A stretch of DNA of 64,000 nucleotides from JAMZMI01 sp039944535 (GCA_039944535.1 JBDUYP010000009.1:124001-188000); one strand, 5' to 3'. Shown: positions 35,549 to 44,288, counted from the first letter of the stretch. The notes: generated by a model not told the origin, from the sequence alone. A program made the numbers and translations.

Positions 35549-37975
35549 TTATATTTTGTTTGCTCCGCTTTTGAGTTCGAAGGATTGCCCATTCCAGATG
35601 AATACTCCGGTGGTTTTCTCCGGAAGTATGATTTCGCCCCGCATTTTGCCTTTGTTTTTCTTCAAGGTCAGTATGAGTGTGCCATTTGGGTGAGGAAATG
35701 AGACTGATATTTCCTTCAAATGGCCTGGGTTGGGCTCGATCAAAACATGTTCAAAACCTGGTGCGGCTGATTGGATGCCAGCGACTGTGTGCACAAAATC
35801 AAAGCACGGACTGGCACTCCAGCCATGACATTCAGAGCGAGGGTTGATGTCGGTTTCTCCGAAGGTTGACGTGCCAAATGACAACATATCCTTCCACGGC
35901 GATAGTGATTTTAGATACTGGTTGCCAAGTGAGGATTTTTGCATGGCTCTGGTCATATAAAACCTAAAGTAGATGCTGCTCTGGATGATGTCTTTGGAAC
36001 TCAACGTCCTAAGCATCCATTCTTGCTGATCGTCATCCTCTATGGCGTTTGCCAAAATCGCAAATGCGTTGGTGTGTTGGGAAAACGCATCTTTTTCCGG
36101 TCGCTCGGCGATGAGCATCTTTTCTTCATCATAGCACAAATCCATCACCGCAGTGTTGAGTGCTTTGGCTTGATTGCGGTATATTTTTGCCTGACTGCTA
36201 TCTCCCAGATAGCTGAAAATATCTGCTGCATTTTGAAGGGCGAGTGCATACTGTAAGGTGACGCCAGCTGAGTGGCCATCATCGGCACCTATCGGAATGC
36301 CATTTTGAAAACCGTCACTCCAATCAGTGAAATTCCACCACTCCAGATTAGCCAGCATTCCAGTGTCATCTACTTTTTCTTCAAACCAGCCAAGCACCGT
36401 TTTGATACCAGGAAGAAATTGTCTGAGAAACTCAGGGTCGTTTCTATACATAAGAAAGTCATTCATCATGCCTATCCAGAGCAATGAGTAAGTTGGGATG
36501 ATCTGGGTGATATAGGAAGGGTACCTGCTTTGGGTCAGCCCGTTTGGGAGTCTGGAGTCATCAAATTGCTTAATGGCTTTGCGCATGAGCCGATCATCGC
36601 CGGAAACGAAGATGGAAACAAGCGACTCTATACGCGTATCTCCGATGTACTGCAGTTGCTCATAGTAGGGGTCTTCAAACTGGTCGGTTGCGGAGTTGCG
36701 CAAAGTTAGCCATGCTGCATCCCAAATAGCCTGAAGCTCAGGGTCATTTGATTTGAAACTAGCCTTTTCTTCGAAAGGATAATTGCTGGTCACACCATAA
36801 TAATCGTCAATTGTCAGTGGTGAATCACCGGTTTGGATTTCCAAACCAACATATCGATACGTACGCATGGCTTGCGGCTGAAACGTACGTTTGGCCCCTC
36901 CATCGGCAATAAATATGTCATAATAGCCTCGAATTTCCTGATCTTCAAGCTGACCTCTTGGACCCTTTTTCCAGCCGCCGTGTGCGCTAAATTCACTTGA
37001 ATTTTTATAAAAAAGGGCTTCCGCATAAGTCGCTTTGATAGTAGCACCCCGGCCACCTGAAACGGTCATTTTCGGCATGCCAATGCTGTGGCTTACATGA
37101 TCCAGGAGCAGGGTTATTTCACTGTTTGCTGGAATCGTTAGCGATTGGTCTTCCAAATAAAAAGGGGAGAGAGAAGCTATATTTTCACTTGATACGATGC
37201 TTTTAAATCGACTGATTTTTTCTTCAGCAAAAGGAATCGATCTGGGCACCAGAAACCAGGTGCTTCCAAACAGAAATCCACGTCCTACAGCAAATTCCAC
37301 CATCGCGAGCCTTGGGGTTAACCACTCCGAATCATTGTAGTCAGGGTGTTGCCAGCCCCATGGATAGCGCGTGCCATCTACCACGTCACCAGGCCCAGCC
37401 GCATAATACCCTCCCACAGAATCGCTCACAAATGGTGTATAGTCATAGGCTTGATTCCTGAGTACCTTCCAGTCACTATTCTTTGTCGTATTCACACTGA
37501 CTTCATTGGTCTCGGCTCCCTGCATGATAAAGGCCGTTTGAAAGGTCTGCTGTTTGGCATGGCGAAACTCGCCGAAGTTGATAACTTCTGCAGCTATGGT
37601 GTTTTCGCCGGCTTTTAGATAGGGCGCCAAATCTATTGTTTCATATCTCCAGTGGTCTATATCTCCTATAGCAGGTCCCCGGCATACATACACTCCATTC
37701 ACGTATAATTGATATCTGTTGTCGGCAGAAACATAGGTGATGAATGAAGTAGGCTTTTCAGTTAATGTGAGCTTTTTCCTAAACAGAAATACGCCATAAT
37801 CCATAGTGGATTCTGTCGGGTGTGTAATCCACTGGGCTGTCCAGGCATGTTTCAGCATATTGAAATCCTTGCCTTGATGATTGATAAGCACTTTTGACTC
37901 CTGAGCCCGGAGTATGCGGCCGGTAGCAAAGGTCAGAAGGGTGATCATTAAGAGGGTTTTCCAATGTGTTTTCAT
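35549..37975 (-). CDS. Alpha-L-rhamnosidase, glycoside hydrolase family 78
   Basis: The 808-residue protein has a signal peptide (to about ILRAQ) and an N-terminal lectin-like sandwich (WTAQWITHP, ADNRYQLYVNGVYVCRGP). Further beta domains precede an (alpha/alpha)6 barrel (about 410-720) and a C-terminal beta domain. The catalytic region reads FEDPYYEQLQYIGDTR, with Glu434, Glu439 and Asp446, the arrangement of GH78 members; SECHGWSASPCFDF near residue 720 is also conserved in the family. Such enzymes release terminal alpha-L-rhamnose, which fits the RhaT symporter two genes further along. It is 112 bp downstream of the DUF4861-like gene and 46 bp upstream of the GH2 gene. Confidence 0.9.
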   Translation of the reverse strand: MKTHWKTLLMITLLTFATGRILRAQESKVLINHQGKDFNMLKHAWTAQWITHPTESTMDYGVFLFRKKLTLTEKPTSFITYVSADNRYQLYVNGVYVCRGPAIGDIDHWRYETIDLAPYLKAGENTIAAEVINFGEFRHAKQQTFQTAFIMQGAETNEVSVNTTKNSDWKVLRNQAYDYTPFVSDSVGGYYAAGPGDVVDGTRYPWGWQHPDYNDSEWLTPRLAMVEFAVGRGFLFGSTWFLVPRSIPFAEEKISRFKSIVSSENIASLSPFYLEDQSLTIPANSEITLLLDHVSHSIGMPKMTVSGGRGATIKATYAEALFYKNSSEFSAHGGWKKGPRGQLEDQEIRGYYDIFIADGGAKRTFQPQAMRTYRYVGLEIQTGDSPLTIDDYYGVTSNYPFEEKASFKSNDPELQAIWDAAWLTLRNSATDQFEDPYYEQLQYIGDTRIESLVSIFVSGDDRLMRKAIKQFDDSRLPNGLTQSRYPSYITQIIPTYSLLWIGMMNDFLMYRNDPEFLRQFLPGIKTVLGWFEEKVDDTGMLANLEWWNFTDWSDGFQNGIPIGADDGHSAGVTLQYALALQNAADIFSYLGDSSQAKIYRNQAKALNTAVMDLCYDEEKMLIAERPEKDAFSQHTNAFAILANAIEDDDQQEWMLRTLSSKDIIQSSIYFRFYMTRAMQKSSLGNQYLKSLSPWKDMLSFGTSTFGETDINPRSECHGWSASPCFDFVHTVAGIQSAAPGFEHVLIEPNPGHLKEISVSFPHPNGTLILTLKKNKGKMRGEIILPEKTTGVFIWNGQSFELKSGANKI

Positions 37976-38087
37976 GCTGTCACATAAAGTGATTTATGGG
38001 TAGTTCAGGGACCAATTGCTGCCCTCATCGCTAAGTTGATGAAGGCCGCAATGTTTTTTGTCCTGTATTACCCGCTATGGCTTGTCC

Positions 38088-39314
38088 TCACTTGACAATT
38101 AGCGGGTTTCTGAGCAGGTCTGTGGATTTTTTGACGCTGGAAAGAAAGAAATTCAGGTCTTGGAATCTCTGGTCCTGGTTTTCCCATCCGGCATAGAAGT
38201 AAAATACTGTTGGGTTTTCTTCTGAGAGGCTGAGGTTGACGGCATAGGTTTGGGTAACGTTGGTTCCTGTTTTCGGTGTTTCAAAATGCTTGATGTAATC
38301 ATCCTTGTCCAGCATCAGAGCCATTCCCAAATAGGCTTTGTTTTCGGCTTGCTTGTCGTGAGTGGCCAGTATCGTTTGCTTCTCAAAATCTCCAAAGTGA
38401 AGGGAATCGCTGTGTATGTTGACTATGCCAGTGAGAAGCGAAACTGAGTCAGGAAGATTTTTTGCCGAAACCTCACTTCGATAAACATTGGCACCACCCC
38501 AAATGGAAATGCGATGATTAAGGTCAATTTGGCTGTCGCCAACTTGCCAGCCCTCAAAATTCAAATCAAACATGGCTCGCAGAGGGCCGTCGGCTATCAG
38601 ACGATAAGTCCCTTTGCCAGACGGAGACCATCTGTAAATACTATCACCAGAATAAAGTGCAATTGCGCCCGCTCCAAGGGAATTGCCTACTTTCAGGATG
38701 TCCATTCCCCAGTCATCCAGCTCGTGGTAATTTTGTCCTTTAATTCCGGAGCTATCCAGTGCCATTTCGGTTGTTTGTTTTCCGAAGATATCCATGCCAT
38801 TTCGGGCATCATAGTAATTTCTAAAGCCTACAACGTCATTTTCCCAGGCAGGCCCCTCCATTTGAAAAATTTGGGAGGTAATCTCAGTTTTGCCTTCGGG
38901 AAGTCTTTCAGCATTTTCTATTACGCCATATGGAGCATTTTTTTCACCGAATCGTATGTTGGCTCTTTTTTTGAAAGCAATGTTGGGGATTTCGTCACGG
39001 TACTCGATGTGAAAAATGAGGGTGTCTTTCGGGTCGATATTTATGAGCATAAAAAGCTCGTCCCATTCTCCATCACCATCCAGATCATCCAGTTGATATG
39101 GATATACCTCATAATCACTGTTGGCGATGTGCGGATACTTATTTGGGTTTTCTGCAGTGCCATCTATGCTTTCTCTGCGCAGTACGATGGGTTCGTCAGA
39201 TCTTTCCAGTCCATAAGGATTGATTATTTGAATTTGATAGTCTGTGTTCTTTTTATCGCAACTTATAAGAAGAAGAATTGAAAAGAGAAACAGGAATGAA
39301 TGAAGGTATTTCAT
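38088..39314 (-). CDS. DUF4861-like lipoprotein
   Basis: The 408-residue protein has a clear lipoprotein signal (LLLISCDKK) and then all-beta-like sequence. Typical segments are LDDLDGDGEWDELFMLINI (about 75-93), YGVIENAERLPEG, MEGPAWENDVVGFRNYYDARNGMDIFGK (about 150-178), LKVGNSLGAGAIALY and a C-terminal FYFYAGWENQDQRF. These match my memory of the DUF4861 family, found in polysaccharide-utilisation loci for rhamnose- or uronate-containing glycans. Catalytic function is not established from sequence; a hydrolase or lyase-like sandwich is possible. It is the first structural gene after the two regulators on the minus strand. Confidence 0.7.
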   Translation of the reverse strand: MKYLHSFLFLFSILLLISCDKKNTDYQIQIINPYGLERSDEPIVLRRESIDGTAENPNKYPHIANSDYEVYPYQLDDLDGDGEWDELFMLINIDPKDTLIFHIEYRDEIPNIAFKKRANIRFGEKNAPYGVIENAERLPEGKTEITSQIFQMEGPAWENDVVGFRNYYDARNGMDIFGKQTTEMALDSSGIKGQNYHELDDWGMDILKVGNSLGAGAIALYSGDSIYRWSPSGKGTYRLIADGPLRAMFDLNFEGWQVGDSQIDLNHRISIWGGANVYRSEVSAKNLPDSVSLLTGIVNIHSDSLHFGDFEKQTILATHDKQAENKAYLGMALMLDKDDYIKHFETPKTGTNVTQTYAVNLSLSEENPTVFYFYAGWENQDQRFQDLNFFLSSVKKSTDLLRNPLIVK

Positions 39315-39367
39315 ACGAAGTAGATTGGTTTATTTGTGTTGATATTATGAACGTAATTTACTGAGAC

Positions 39368-40246
39368 TTAATCTTCGTAAAGGAGCTGGCTCCTGCGATA
39401 ATGAGACGGTGACTTGTCCGTCTTTTGCTTAAACAACTTGGAAAAATAGAAAACCGACTTGATACCGACTCTGTGTGCGATCTCGCTTATCTCCATGTCT
39501 GTATTGTGCAGCATCCTTTTGGCCAGACTGATGCGCTCGGAGATCAAAAACTGGTTTAATGAAAACCCTGTTCCTTTTTTGAAAGTGAGCCTAAATTGAC
39601 TATAACTGAGATTAAATGATGCGCTCAGCTTTTCGTAATCTATTTTGTTGGTAATGTTTAGTCGGATATGATCTATGCTTTTCTGTACTATATAGTCGTG
39701 TCTGTTGGTGTGGATTTTTACCCGGTCCTCCACCGTGAAATAGCTAATCAACTGAATTAATGAGCCAAATAGAACCTTTTCCATCAGTTTAGATGGAGAC
39801 CCCACCAGTCTCAATATATGATTGAATACTGTAATAATATCGCTCTGATATCCCATGGGTTTGATGTGGGTGCAGCCACTGGGAAAAAGGTCTTTCAAAA
39901 TGTACTTTTCGATATACTCACCTTTAAAACCGATCCAGTACTCTTCCCACCCAAGCTCAGCATTGGGTTTGTATCTGTGCCATTCGTTTTTGTTAATTAT
40001 GATGGCATCACCCGGCTTGATTTCCGTTTTTTTGGTATCAGATTCGAAAACCCCACCGCCCGTCGGCACATATATGATGTAGTAGTCAGGGAGTGTTCTG
40101 CCTTCTTCCCATGAAAAAATATGAGAGTCTGGATGCCCATTTACCGGGTAGGGGGTGTTGCTCAATATTTGTTCGTAACCACATGTGATTAATTGAATGC
40201 CCCAATTTTCATTATTCCCAGAAAAATACTTCCAATAATTCTCCAT
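39368..40246 (-). CDS. AraC-family transcriptional regulator
   Basis: The 292-residue protein has an N-terminal cupin-like ligand-binding domain (about 20-150, with GDAIIINKNEWHRYKPN) and a C-terminal double helix-turn-helix (about 190-288). The latter contains SLAKRMLHNTDMEISEIAHRVG and the signature FYFSKLFKQKTDKSPSHYRR. It probably activates the adjacent DUF4861-GH78-GH2-RhaT-PL14 genes, 53 bp downstream, on binding a sugar. A weak copy of the candidate operator, embedded in a 28-bp dyad, lies in the 54 bp between this gene and the GntR gene. Confidence 0.9.
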   Translation of the reverse strand: MENYWKYFSGNNENWGIQLITCGYEQILSNTPYPVNGHPDSHIFSWEEGRTLPDYYIIYVPTGGGVFESDTKKTEIKPGDAIIINKNEWHRYKPNAELGWEEYWIGFKGEYIEKYILKDLFPSGCTHIKPMGYQSDIITVFNHILRLVGSPSKLMEKVLFGSLIQLISYFTVEDRVKIHTNRHDYIVQKSIDHIRLNITNKIDYEKLSASFNLSYSQFRLTFKKGTGFSLNQFLISERISLAKRMLHNTDMEISEIAHRVGIKSVFYFSKLFKQKTDKSPSHYRRSQLLYED

Positions 40247-40259
40247 TCGTAAGTCTAAT

Positions 40260-40287
40260 CAATTTTGATAAATCTTTATACAAATTG
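40260..40287 (-). promoter_or_regulatory. 28-bp dyad with a weak operator copy in front of the AraC gene
   Basis: CAATTTTGATAAA (40260-40272) and TTTATACAAATTG (40275-40287) are inverted repeats matching at 11 of 13 positions across 2 bases. The right arm includes CTTTATACAAATTGAT (40274-40289), 14 of 16 identical to the operator upstream of the catabolic operon. It could be a regulator-binding site or an RNA hairpin between the two regulator genes. Confidence 0.45.
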
Positions 40288-40300
40288 ATAAGCAAGGCTA

Positions 40301-41329
40301 TCAGAGTGAAGCTCTTGACATGAAGTGAAAATCGTTTTTGATCATTCCTGATCGTACCCCAAGTATCATGTCTGCAGCTAGTCTTCCCATATTCGCAAAA
40401 TCAGAAGTGAATACTGAGATGCCTTCGGCCAAAACTTCCTTAAGTGCCGTGTCATTGAAAGAGAGAATCCCGGTATCACGAGCCAGTTTCATTTTGGACA
40501 CCTGTATATTCTTGATGATTGTGATTAAATCACATTCTTCCAAAACTATGAATGCTGATTTCTGATACTCCTTTTTGTCAATGCAATTTGCGTTTGTGTA
40601 AATGGCGTATTCAAACTGGTGAAAACCGCAATAGCGCTTAAACCCGGCAAGTATATCTCTGGAGTACTTTGTTTTCTCACCTTCAGGAAAAATCAGAATG
40701 AGCCTTTGGTATTTAGCGAGCAGGCTGCCGGCCTCTTCCAGCGCATTGTAAGTATCCATTTTATAGTCCTGATACACACTTCCTTTGCATTTGGGTATTT
40801 CGGGTAGCTGTGTGTTTAGAAAAATCAGCTTTTCTGAGTTGACTTTGCTGAGGAGTTCGTTGAGCTCTGTTTGTTGATGCTCGCTAAACCCCGGCATGAT
40901 GACGTAGTATTGATATCCGTCCAGATTTCCGTTGACTATTTTTTTGAACAGAGAGTAGTCGCAGTAATCTATTGAGGCATGGGTGCCTAGCTTGGATACC
41001 ATTTCATTATAGGTGATTTGTTTGTCCTGGCTAAAGTCATTGACTAGCAAAAGAATCCGCATATCCATGTTAGCCTTGGCATGAGTGACATAATATCCCT
41101 TCCTTTTGATGGACTGTATTACTCCTTCCATGCATAGATGCCTATAAGCTTTTTCCACTGTGTCTTTTGAAAGGTAGTAGTCAAAGCTCAGTTGATTGAT
41201 TGATGGCAGTTTGTCTCCTGCTTTCAGTTTCCCGTCTTTCACATTCCAAATGATGCTGTCAATGATCTGACGGTATTTGGGGCTCAGTGAATCATCACAA
41301 ATTTCTAATTGTACAAATTCATGTTTCAT
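40301..41329 (-). CDS. GntR-type regulator with LacI-like sugar-binding domain
   Basis: From ATG 41329 (342 residues) a winged helix-turn-helix of the GntR family spans about residues 5-75 (SPKYRQIIDSIIWNVKDGKL, GDKLPSINQLSFDYYLSKDTVEKAYRHL). A periplasmic-binding-protein-like effector domain follows (about 85-340), resembling LacI/AraR-type sensors. Such chimeric regulators are usually sugar-responsive repressors. A longer frame begins at 41506, but it would run through an operator copy and adds no domain sequence, so I prefer 41329. It is divergent from the L-rhamnose dehydrogenase-like operon with two operator copies between. Ligand unknown; L-rhamnose or a pathway intermediate is the obvious inference. 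Confidence 0.88.
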   Translation of the reverse strand: MKHEFVQLEICDDSLSPKYRQIIDSIIWNVKDGKLKAGDKLPSINQLSFDYYLSKDTVEKAYRHLCMEGVIQSIKRKGYYVTHAKANMDMRILLLVNDFSQDKQITYNEMVSKLGTHASIDYCDYSLFKKIVNGNLDGYQYYVIMPGFSEHQQTELNELLSKVNSEKLIFLNTQLPEIPKCKGSVYQDYKMDTYNALEEAGSLLAKYQRLILIFPEGEKTKYSRDILAGFKRYCGFHQFEYAIYTNANCIDKKEYQKSAFIVLEECDLITIIKNIQVSKMKLARDTGILSFNDTALKEVLAEGISVFTSDFANMGRLAADMILGVRSGMIKNDFHFMSRASL

Positions 41330-41496
41330 ATGTTGCTCATTTAATGCTTGTTTTTCAAAATTTTCTGGAGTGTATGAAAACCAATCAAACGCTCTGTCGG
41401 ACCAGAACTTTACTCTTTCAAAGAGGTCAGAACATTTACCGACTTTACAAATGTTGCCTAAATCGAACCTCTCTGGAATAGTCAGAATGATTATAT

Positions 41497-41512
41497 TTTT
41501 ATACAAAATGAT
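41497..41512 (+). promoter_or_regulatory. Candidate GntR operator, copy 1
   Basis: TTTTATACAAAATGAT lies 168 bp upstream of the preferred GntR start, consistent with autoregulation. It is identical over 16 bases to the copies at 41669-41684 and 20323-20338 (inverse). Confidence 0.6.
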
Positions 41513-41664
41513 TACTTTTTGGTAATTCCACTTAGTTGGGTTTTATTGAAAAAAGATGAAATAATGATAATTAAGGGTGTTTATTATGTGTTTTAAATAT
41601 CATTTTGCTTGTTTTTGTAGATTTGAATGGATGAATCAAAATTTCATGATTTACCGTCAATCAG

Positions 41665-41683
41665 TCATTTTTATACAAAATGA
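41665..41683 (+). promoter_or_regulatory. Candidate GntR operator, copy 2 (perfect inverted repeat)
   Basis: TCATTTTTATACAAAATGA has perfect 7-bp arms TCATTTT/AAAATGA around TATAC. It lies about 216 bp upstream of the first gene of the catabolic operon. It contains the first 15 bases of the 16-base repeat seen elsewhere in the locus. Dyad symmetry of this size fits a dimeric GntR-type regulator. Confidence 0.65.
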
Positions 41684-41899
41684 TCATGCCCTTTTTTGGT
41701 CGATTTAGAGAGGCAGTTACTGGCCAAATAGACAGTCTCTCGCCGGCCATATTTTCCCTGATACTCATTCGGAACCACTGCGAACCATGTAGAACAGGTC
41801 AGAGTATTCAAAGTCAAGTAGAATCTTTGTTAGAGAATTAATAAAGCATTGGACATCCATTCATTCCAAATGGCATGAAAAGGATTAACAGTATAATAT

Positions 41900-42667
41900 A
41901 TGTTCAGAATCAAAGGGAATCGGGTTTTAGTCACAGGTGGATCCAGAGGAATAGGACTTAGTTACGTGGAGGCGTTGGCCAGGCAGGGATGTGATGTAGT
42001 CATGAGCCATTATCGTGATACGGACAAGGCTCAAGAGGAGTGCAAGCGGATATCTGCTGAATGTGGTGTAGGAATATACGAGATAGAGTCTGATATAGCA
42101 GATTCAGTTCAAACCTCCGAAATGTTTGACAAGGCAATGGGTATTCTTGGAGGCCTTGATATTATGATAAGCAATGGTGGAATATGTAAATTCACCAAAT
42201 TTCTCGACTTGTCAATTGACAGTTGGTCTCGTCATATGGATGTCAACCTCAATGGGCCGTTTTTCGCTACGCAGCTAGCTGCTAAGCAGATGATAAAGCA
42301 AGGCGTAGGCGGAAGAATAATCTTTACCACAAGCGTAGGTGCATATAGGTCTAGTGCCAACCAAACCCACTATTGTGCTACAAAAGGCGGATTAAGCCTG
42401 CTATCAATGGGCATGGCACTGGAGTTGGGTGAGTATGATATCACCGTCAATAGCATAGCTCCAGGATGGATTCATACAGATATAAATGATGAGCAATCGA
42501 GGGATTTGGAAACAGTCAACCCCTGGATTGAGTCTCGCCTGACCATTGGCCGGTTAGGCAAACCAAAGGACTTGGAATCTGCCGTCCTTTTTCTGTCGAG
42601 TGAAGAGGCGGGGTACACCACAGGTTCTACAATTTTTGTGGATGGCGGCTGGAACGCGCAACTATAG
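41900..42667 (+). CDS. Short-chain dehydrogenase, probable L-rhamnose 1-dehydrogenase
   Basis: This is a predicted cytoplasmic enzyme oxidising L-rhamnose to L-rhamnono-lactone, the first step of non-phosphorylative rhamnose catabolism. The 255-residue SDR has cofactor motif TGGSRGIG (12-19) and catalytic Ser145, Tyr158 and Lys162 (YCATK). Long stretches resemble what I recall of the LRA1-type bacterial L-rhamnose dehydrogenases: ICKFTKFLDL, NLNGPFFATQLAA, NQTHYCATKGGLSLL and GWIHTDINDEQSRDLE. There is no acidic residue at the end of the second strand (VVMSHYRD), so NADP may be accepted. It heads a seven-gene operon and lies divergent from the GntR regulator. The RhaT symporter and GH78 in the locus support rhamnose as substrate; another 6-deoxysugar remains possible. 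Confidence 0.8.
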   Translation: MFRIKGNRVLVTGGSRGIGLSYVEALARQGCDVVMSHYRDTDKAQEECKRISAECGVGIYEIESDIADSVQTSEMFDKAMGILGGLDIMISNGGICKFTKFLDLSIDSWSRHMDVNLNGPFFATQLAAKQMIKQGVGGRIIFTTSVGAYRSSANQTHYCATKGGLSLLSMGMALELGEYDITVNSIAPGWIHTDINDEQSRDLETVNPWIESRLTIGRLGKPKDLESAVLFLSSEEAGYTTGSTIFVDGGWNAQL

Positions 42668-42672
42668 AGAGA

Positions 42673-43470
42673 ATGGAATACAAAATCACTGCCCTTAGCA
42701 TGGGGGAAACAAATGTCCCCGCAGCGGAAATTTATTGGATGACCCAACTTTATGGGTGGGAGATGCTCACCTTTTGGGCTTTTCTTATCGAAAATGAAGA
42801 TAGGAAGGTGCTGTTGAATACGGGGTTTCCAATGGATTACTCCGAAATAGGTAAACTGTGGACCAACTGGGCGCTGGCCGCCACTAACGAAGTTGGCCAT
42901 GAACCCATTGTAAAAGAAGAGAATTGGATAGTGAACGCTTTGGAGCGGCAGGGTGTGCTCCCAGGGCAAATAGATGATGTCATCATCACACCGATCACAA
43001 CGTATGCCACGGGCGGGCTCGATCAGTTTCCAAATGCCAAAATATGGCTGTCACACAAAGGATGGATTGATTTTCATGCGCCCGATCCGGAAATCCCCCA
43101 GCTACCAAGAAATATTCTTTTCCCCGATCATGTCATTAGCCACTTGGTGAGAAGTGAAAATGCCACACGAATTGGGCTTTTACCGGATGAGGAAAAAGAG
43201 TTTTTGCCAGGCCTATGCTCCTCTTTTTGCGGAGGGCATCATCGCTCGTCAATGCTTTTCAAGGTCAATACACGCGAGGGAATTGTGGGGATCACCGATG
43301 CGATATTTAAATACAGAAATTTTGAAGAAAGAATCCCTTTGGGGCTCAGTGAGTCCATAGAGGAGCACTATCGCTTGTTTGCCAAACTGGAAAGAGAAGT
43401 GGATTTCATTCTGCCTCTCTATGATGCCGATATTATAAAGAAGCATCCCGGTTTGGCTTCTAGAAATTGA
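42673..43470 (+). CDS. Metallo-beta-lactamase-fold protein lacking the metal-binding motif
   Basis: The 265-residue protein follows the MBL-fold plan of the lactonase/AhlA-like group: KVLLNTGFP early, QIDDVIITPITTYATGGLDQFPNAKIWLSHKGW in the middle, CGGHHRSSMLFKV, then GIVGITDAIFKYRNFEE and FILPLYDADIIKKHPG. The signature HxHxDH is replaced. Where the family has THxHxDHxGG, this protein has TPITTYATGG (106-115), and the terminal PGHD-type histidine is Tyr250. The GHHRSS histidines and Asp209 remain. It therefore probably does not bind two zinc ions as usual. It starts 5 bp after the first SDR. Because no ordinary sugar lactonase is encoded nearby, it is a candidate for lactone opening or another pathway step by a non-standard mechanism. 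Confidence 0.75.
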   Translation: MEYKITALSMGETNVPAAEIYWMTQLYGWEMLTFWAFLIENEDRKVLLNTGFPMDYSEIGKLWTNWALAATNEVGHEPIVKEENWIVNALERQGVLPGQIDDVIITPITTYATGGLDQFPNAKIWLSHKGWIDFHAPDPEIPQLPRNILFPDHVISHLVRSENATRIGLLPDEEKEFLPGLCSSFCGGHHRSSMLFKVNTREGIVGITDAIFKYRNFEERIPLGLSESIEEHYRLFAKLEREVDFILPLYDADIIKKHPGLASRN

Positions 43471-43487
43471 ATGAATAAAAGGAAAAT

Positions 43488-44261
43488 ATGGAATTTGAAA
43501 ATAAAGTGGCCTTAATAACCGGGGCAGGAAGTGGTTTTGGAGCGGCTACAGCAGAGTTGCTGGCGGCAGAAGGTTGTACCATTGTTGGGGTTGATAAAAA
43601 CGCCGATAAACTCTCCTCGTTTTTGAGCTCATTACCAGCTCCCAAAGGTGGACATCATGCAGTCGTTCTGGATTTAAAGGATGCAGAAGGAGCCAAAACT
43701 GTAGCAGCAAAGGCTAAAGAATTGGCGGGAAGGATTGACATAGTAGTCAACTCAGCTGGTGTTTGCCATTTTAACAAACTGAACCAAATAACCATTGAAG
43801 AGTGGGATGAGGTATTTGACGTGGATGTACGTGCACTCTTTCAAGTGGCTGTTGGTGCCGCCGAACTCATGGAAGACGGAGGAGCCATCATAAATCTAGG
43901 TTCTAATGCCGGTCGCAAAGGGAGGGCTGTTTCTGCTCATTATGCGGCAGCAAAAGCAGGAGTGAGCAACTTTTCAGAATCTATGGCTCTGGCATATGGG
44001 CCAAAAGGCATTCGTGTAAATACCGTAAGTCCAGGGCCGATTATGACACCTATGTGGAACGACCTTTATGCTGAATTGACACCAATAGCAGGTAAAAGCA
44101 GTGCCGAGCTGGCTGCTGCTTGGAAGGCACAAACACCACTGGGAAGACTGGGGGCTGCTAAGGATGTCGCAAACTTGATTGTGTTTCTGGCATCAGAGAG
44201 AGGAAGTTTTATCACTGGGCAGGATATCAATGTGTGTGGTGGGTTTATGCTCAATAGTTAG
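43488..44261 (+). CDS. Short-chain dehydrogenase, possible 2-keto-3-deoxy-sugar-acid 4-dehydrogenase
   Basis: The 257-residue classical SDR has cofactor motif TGAGSGFG (11-18), an Asp after the second strand (VGVDKN) that indicates NAD preference, NSAG at 88-91, and catalytic Ser139, Tyr152, Lys156 (YAAAK). In diketo-hydrolase pathways an SDR of this kind (LRA5-type) oxidises 2-keto-3-deoxy-L-rhamnonate to the 2,4-diketo acid that a FAH-family enzyme then cleaves. Both such genes are present here, which supports the call. Gene spacing of 17 bp upstream and 27 bp downstream indicates one transcript. Specificity is inferred from context, not residues. Confidence 0.72.
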   Translation: MEFENKVALITGAGSGFGAATAELLAAEGCTIVGVDKNADKLSSFLSSLPAPKGGHHAVVLDLKDAEGAKTVAAKAKELAGRIDIVVNSAGVCHFNKLNQITIEEWDEVFDVDVRALFQVAVGAAELMEDGGAIINLGSNAGRKGRAVSAHYAAAKAGVSNFSESMALAYGPKGIRVNTVSPGPIMTPMWNDLYAELTPIAGKSSAELAAAWKAQTPLGRLGAAKDVANLIVFLASERGSFITGQDINVCGGFMLNS

Positions 44262-44288
44262 TAAAAATCAGGTCAAAAAAACAGAAAT

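Larger units (their letters stand above)
41330..41899. other. Divergent regulatory region between the GntR gene and the catabolic operon
   Basis: This 570-bp AT-rich gap has no coding signal. It holds two copies of the TTTTATACAAAATGAT repeat, 172 bp apart in the same orientation, one of them within a perfect 19-bp inverted repeat. The size and repeat pairing suggest control of both directions, perhaps with looping. Confidence 0.6.

Noticed and set aside
41330..41506. 59-residue N-terminal extension of the GntR regulator
   Set aside because: The extension runs through an operator copy, has no domain character, and the winged-helix domain begins properly after the ATG at 41329.
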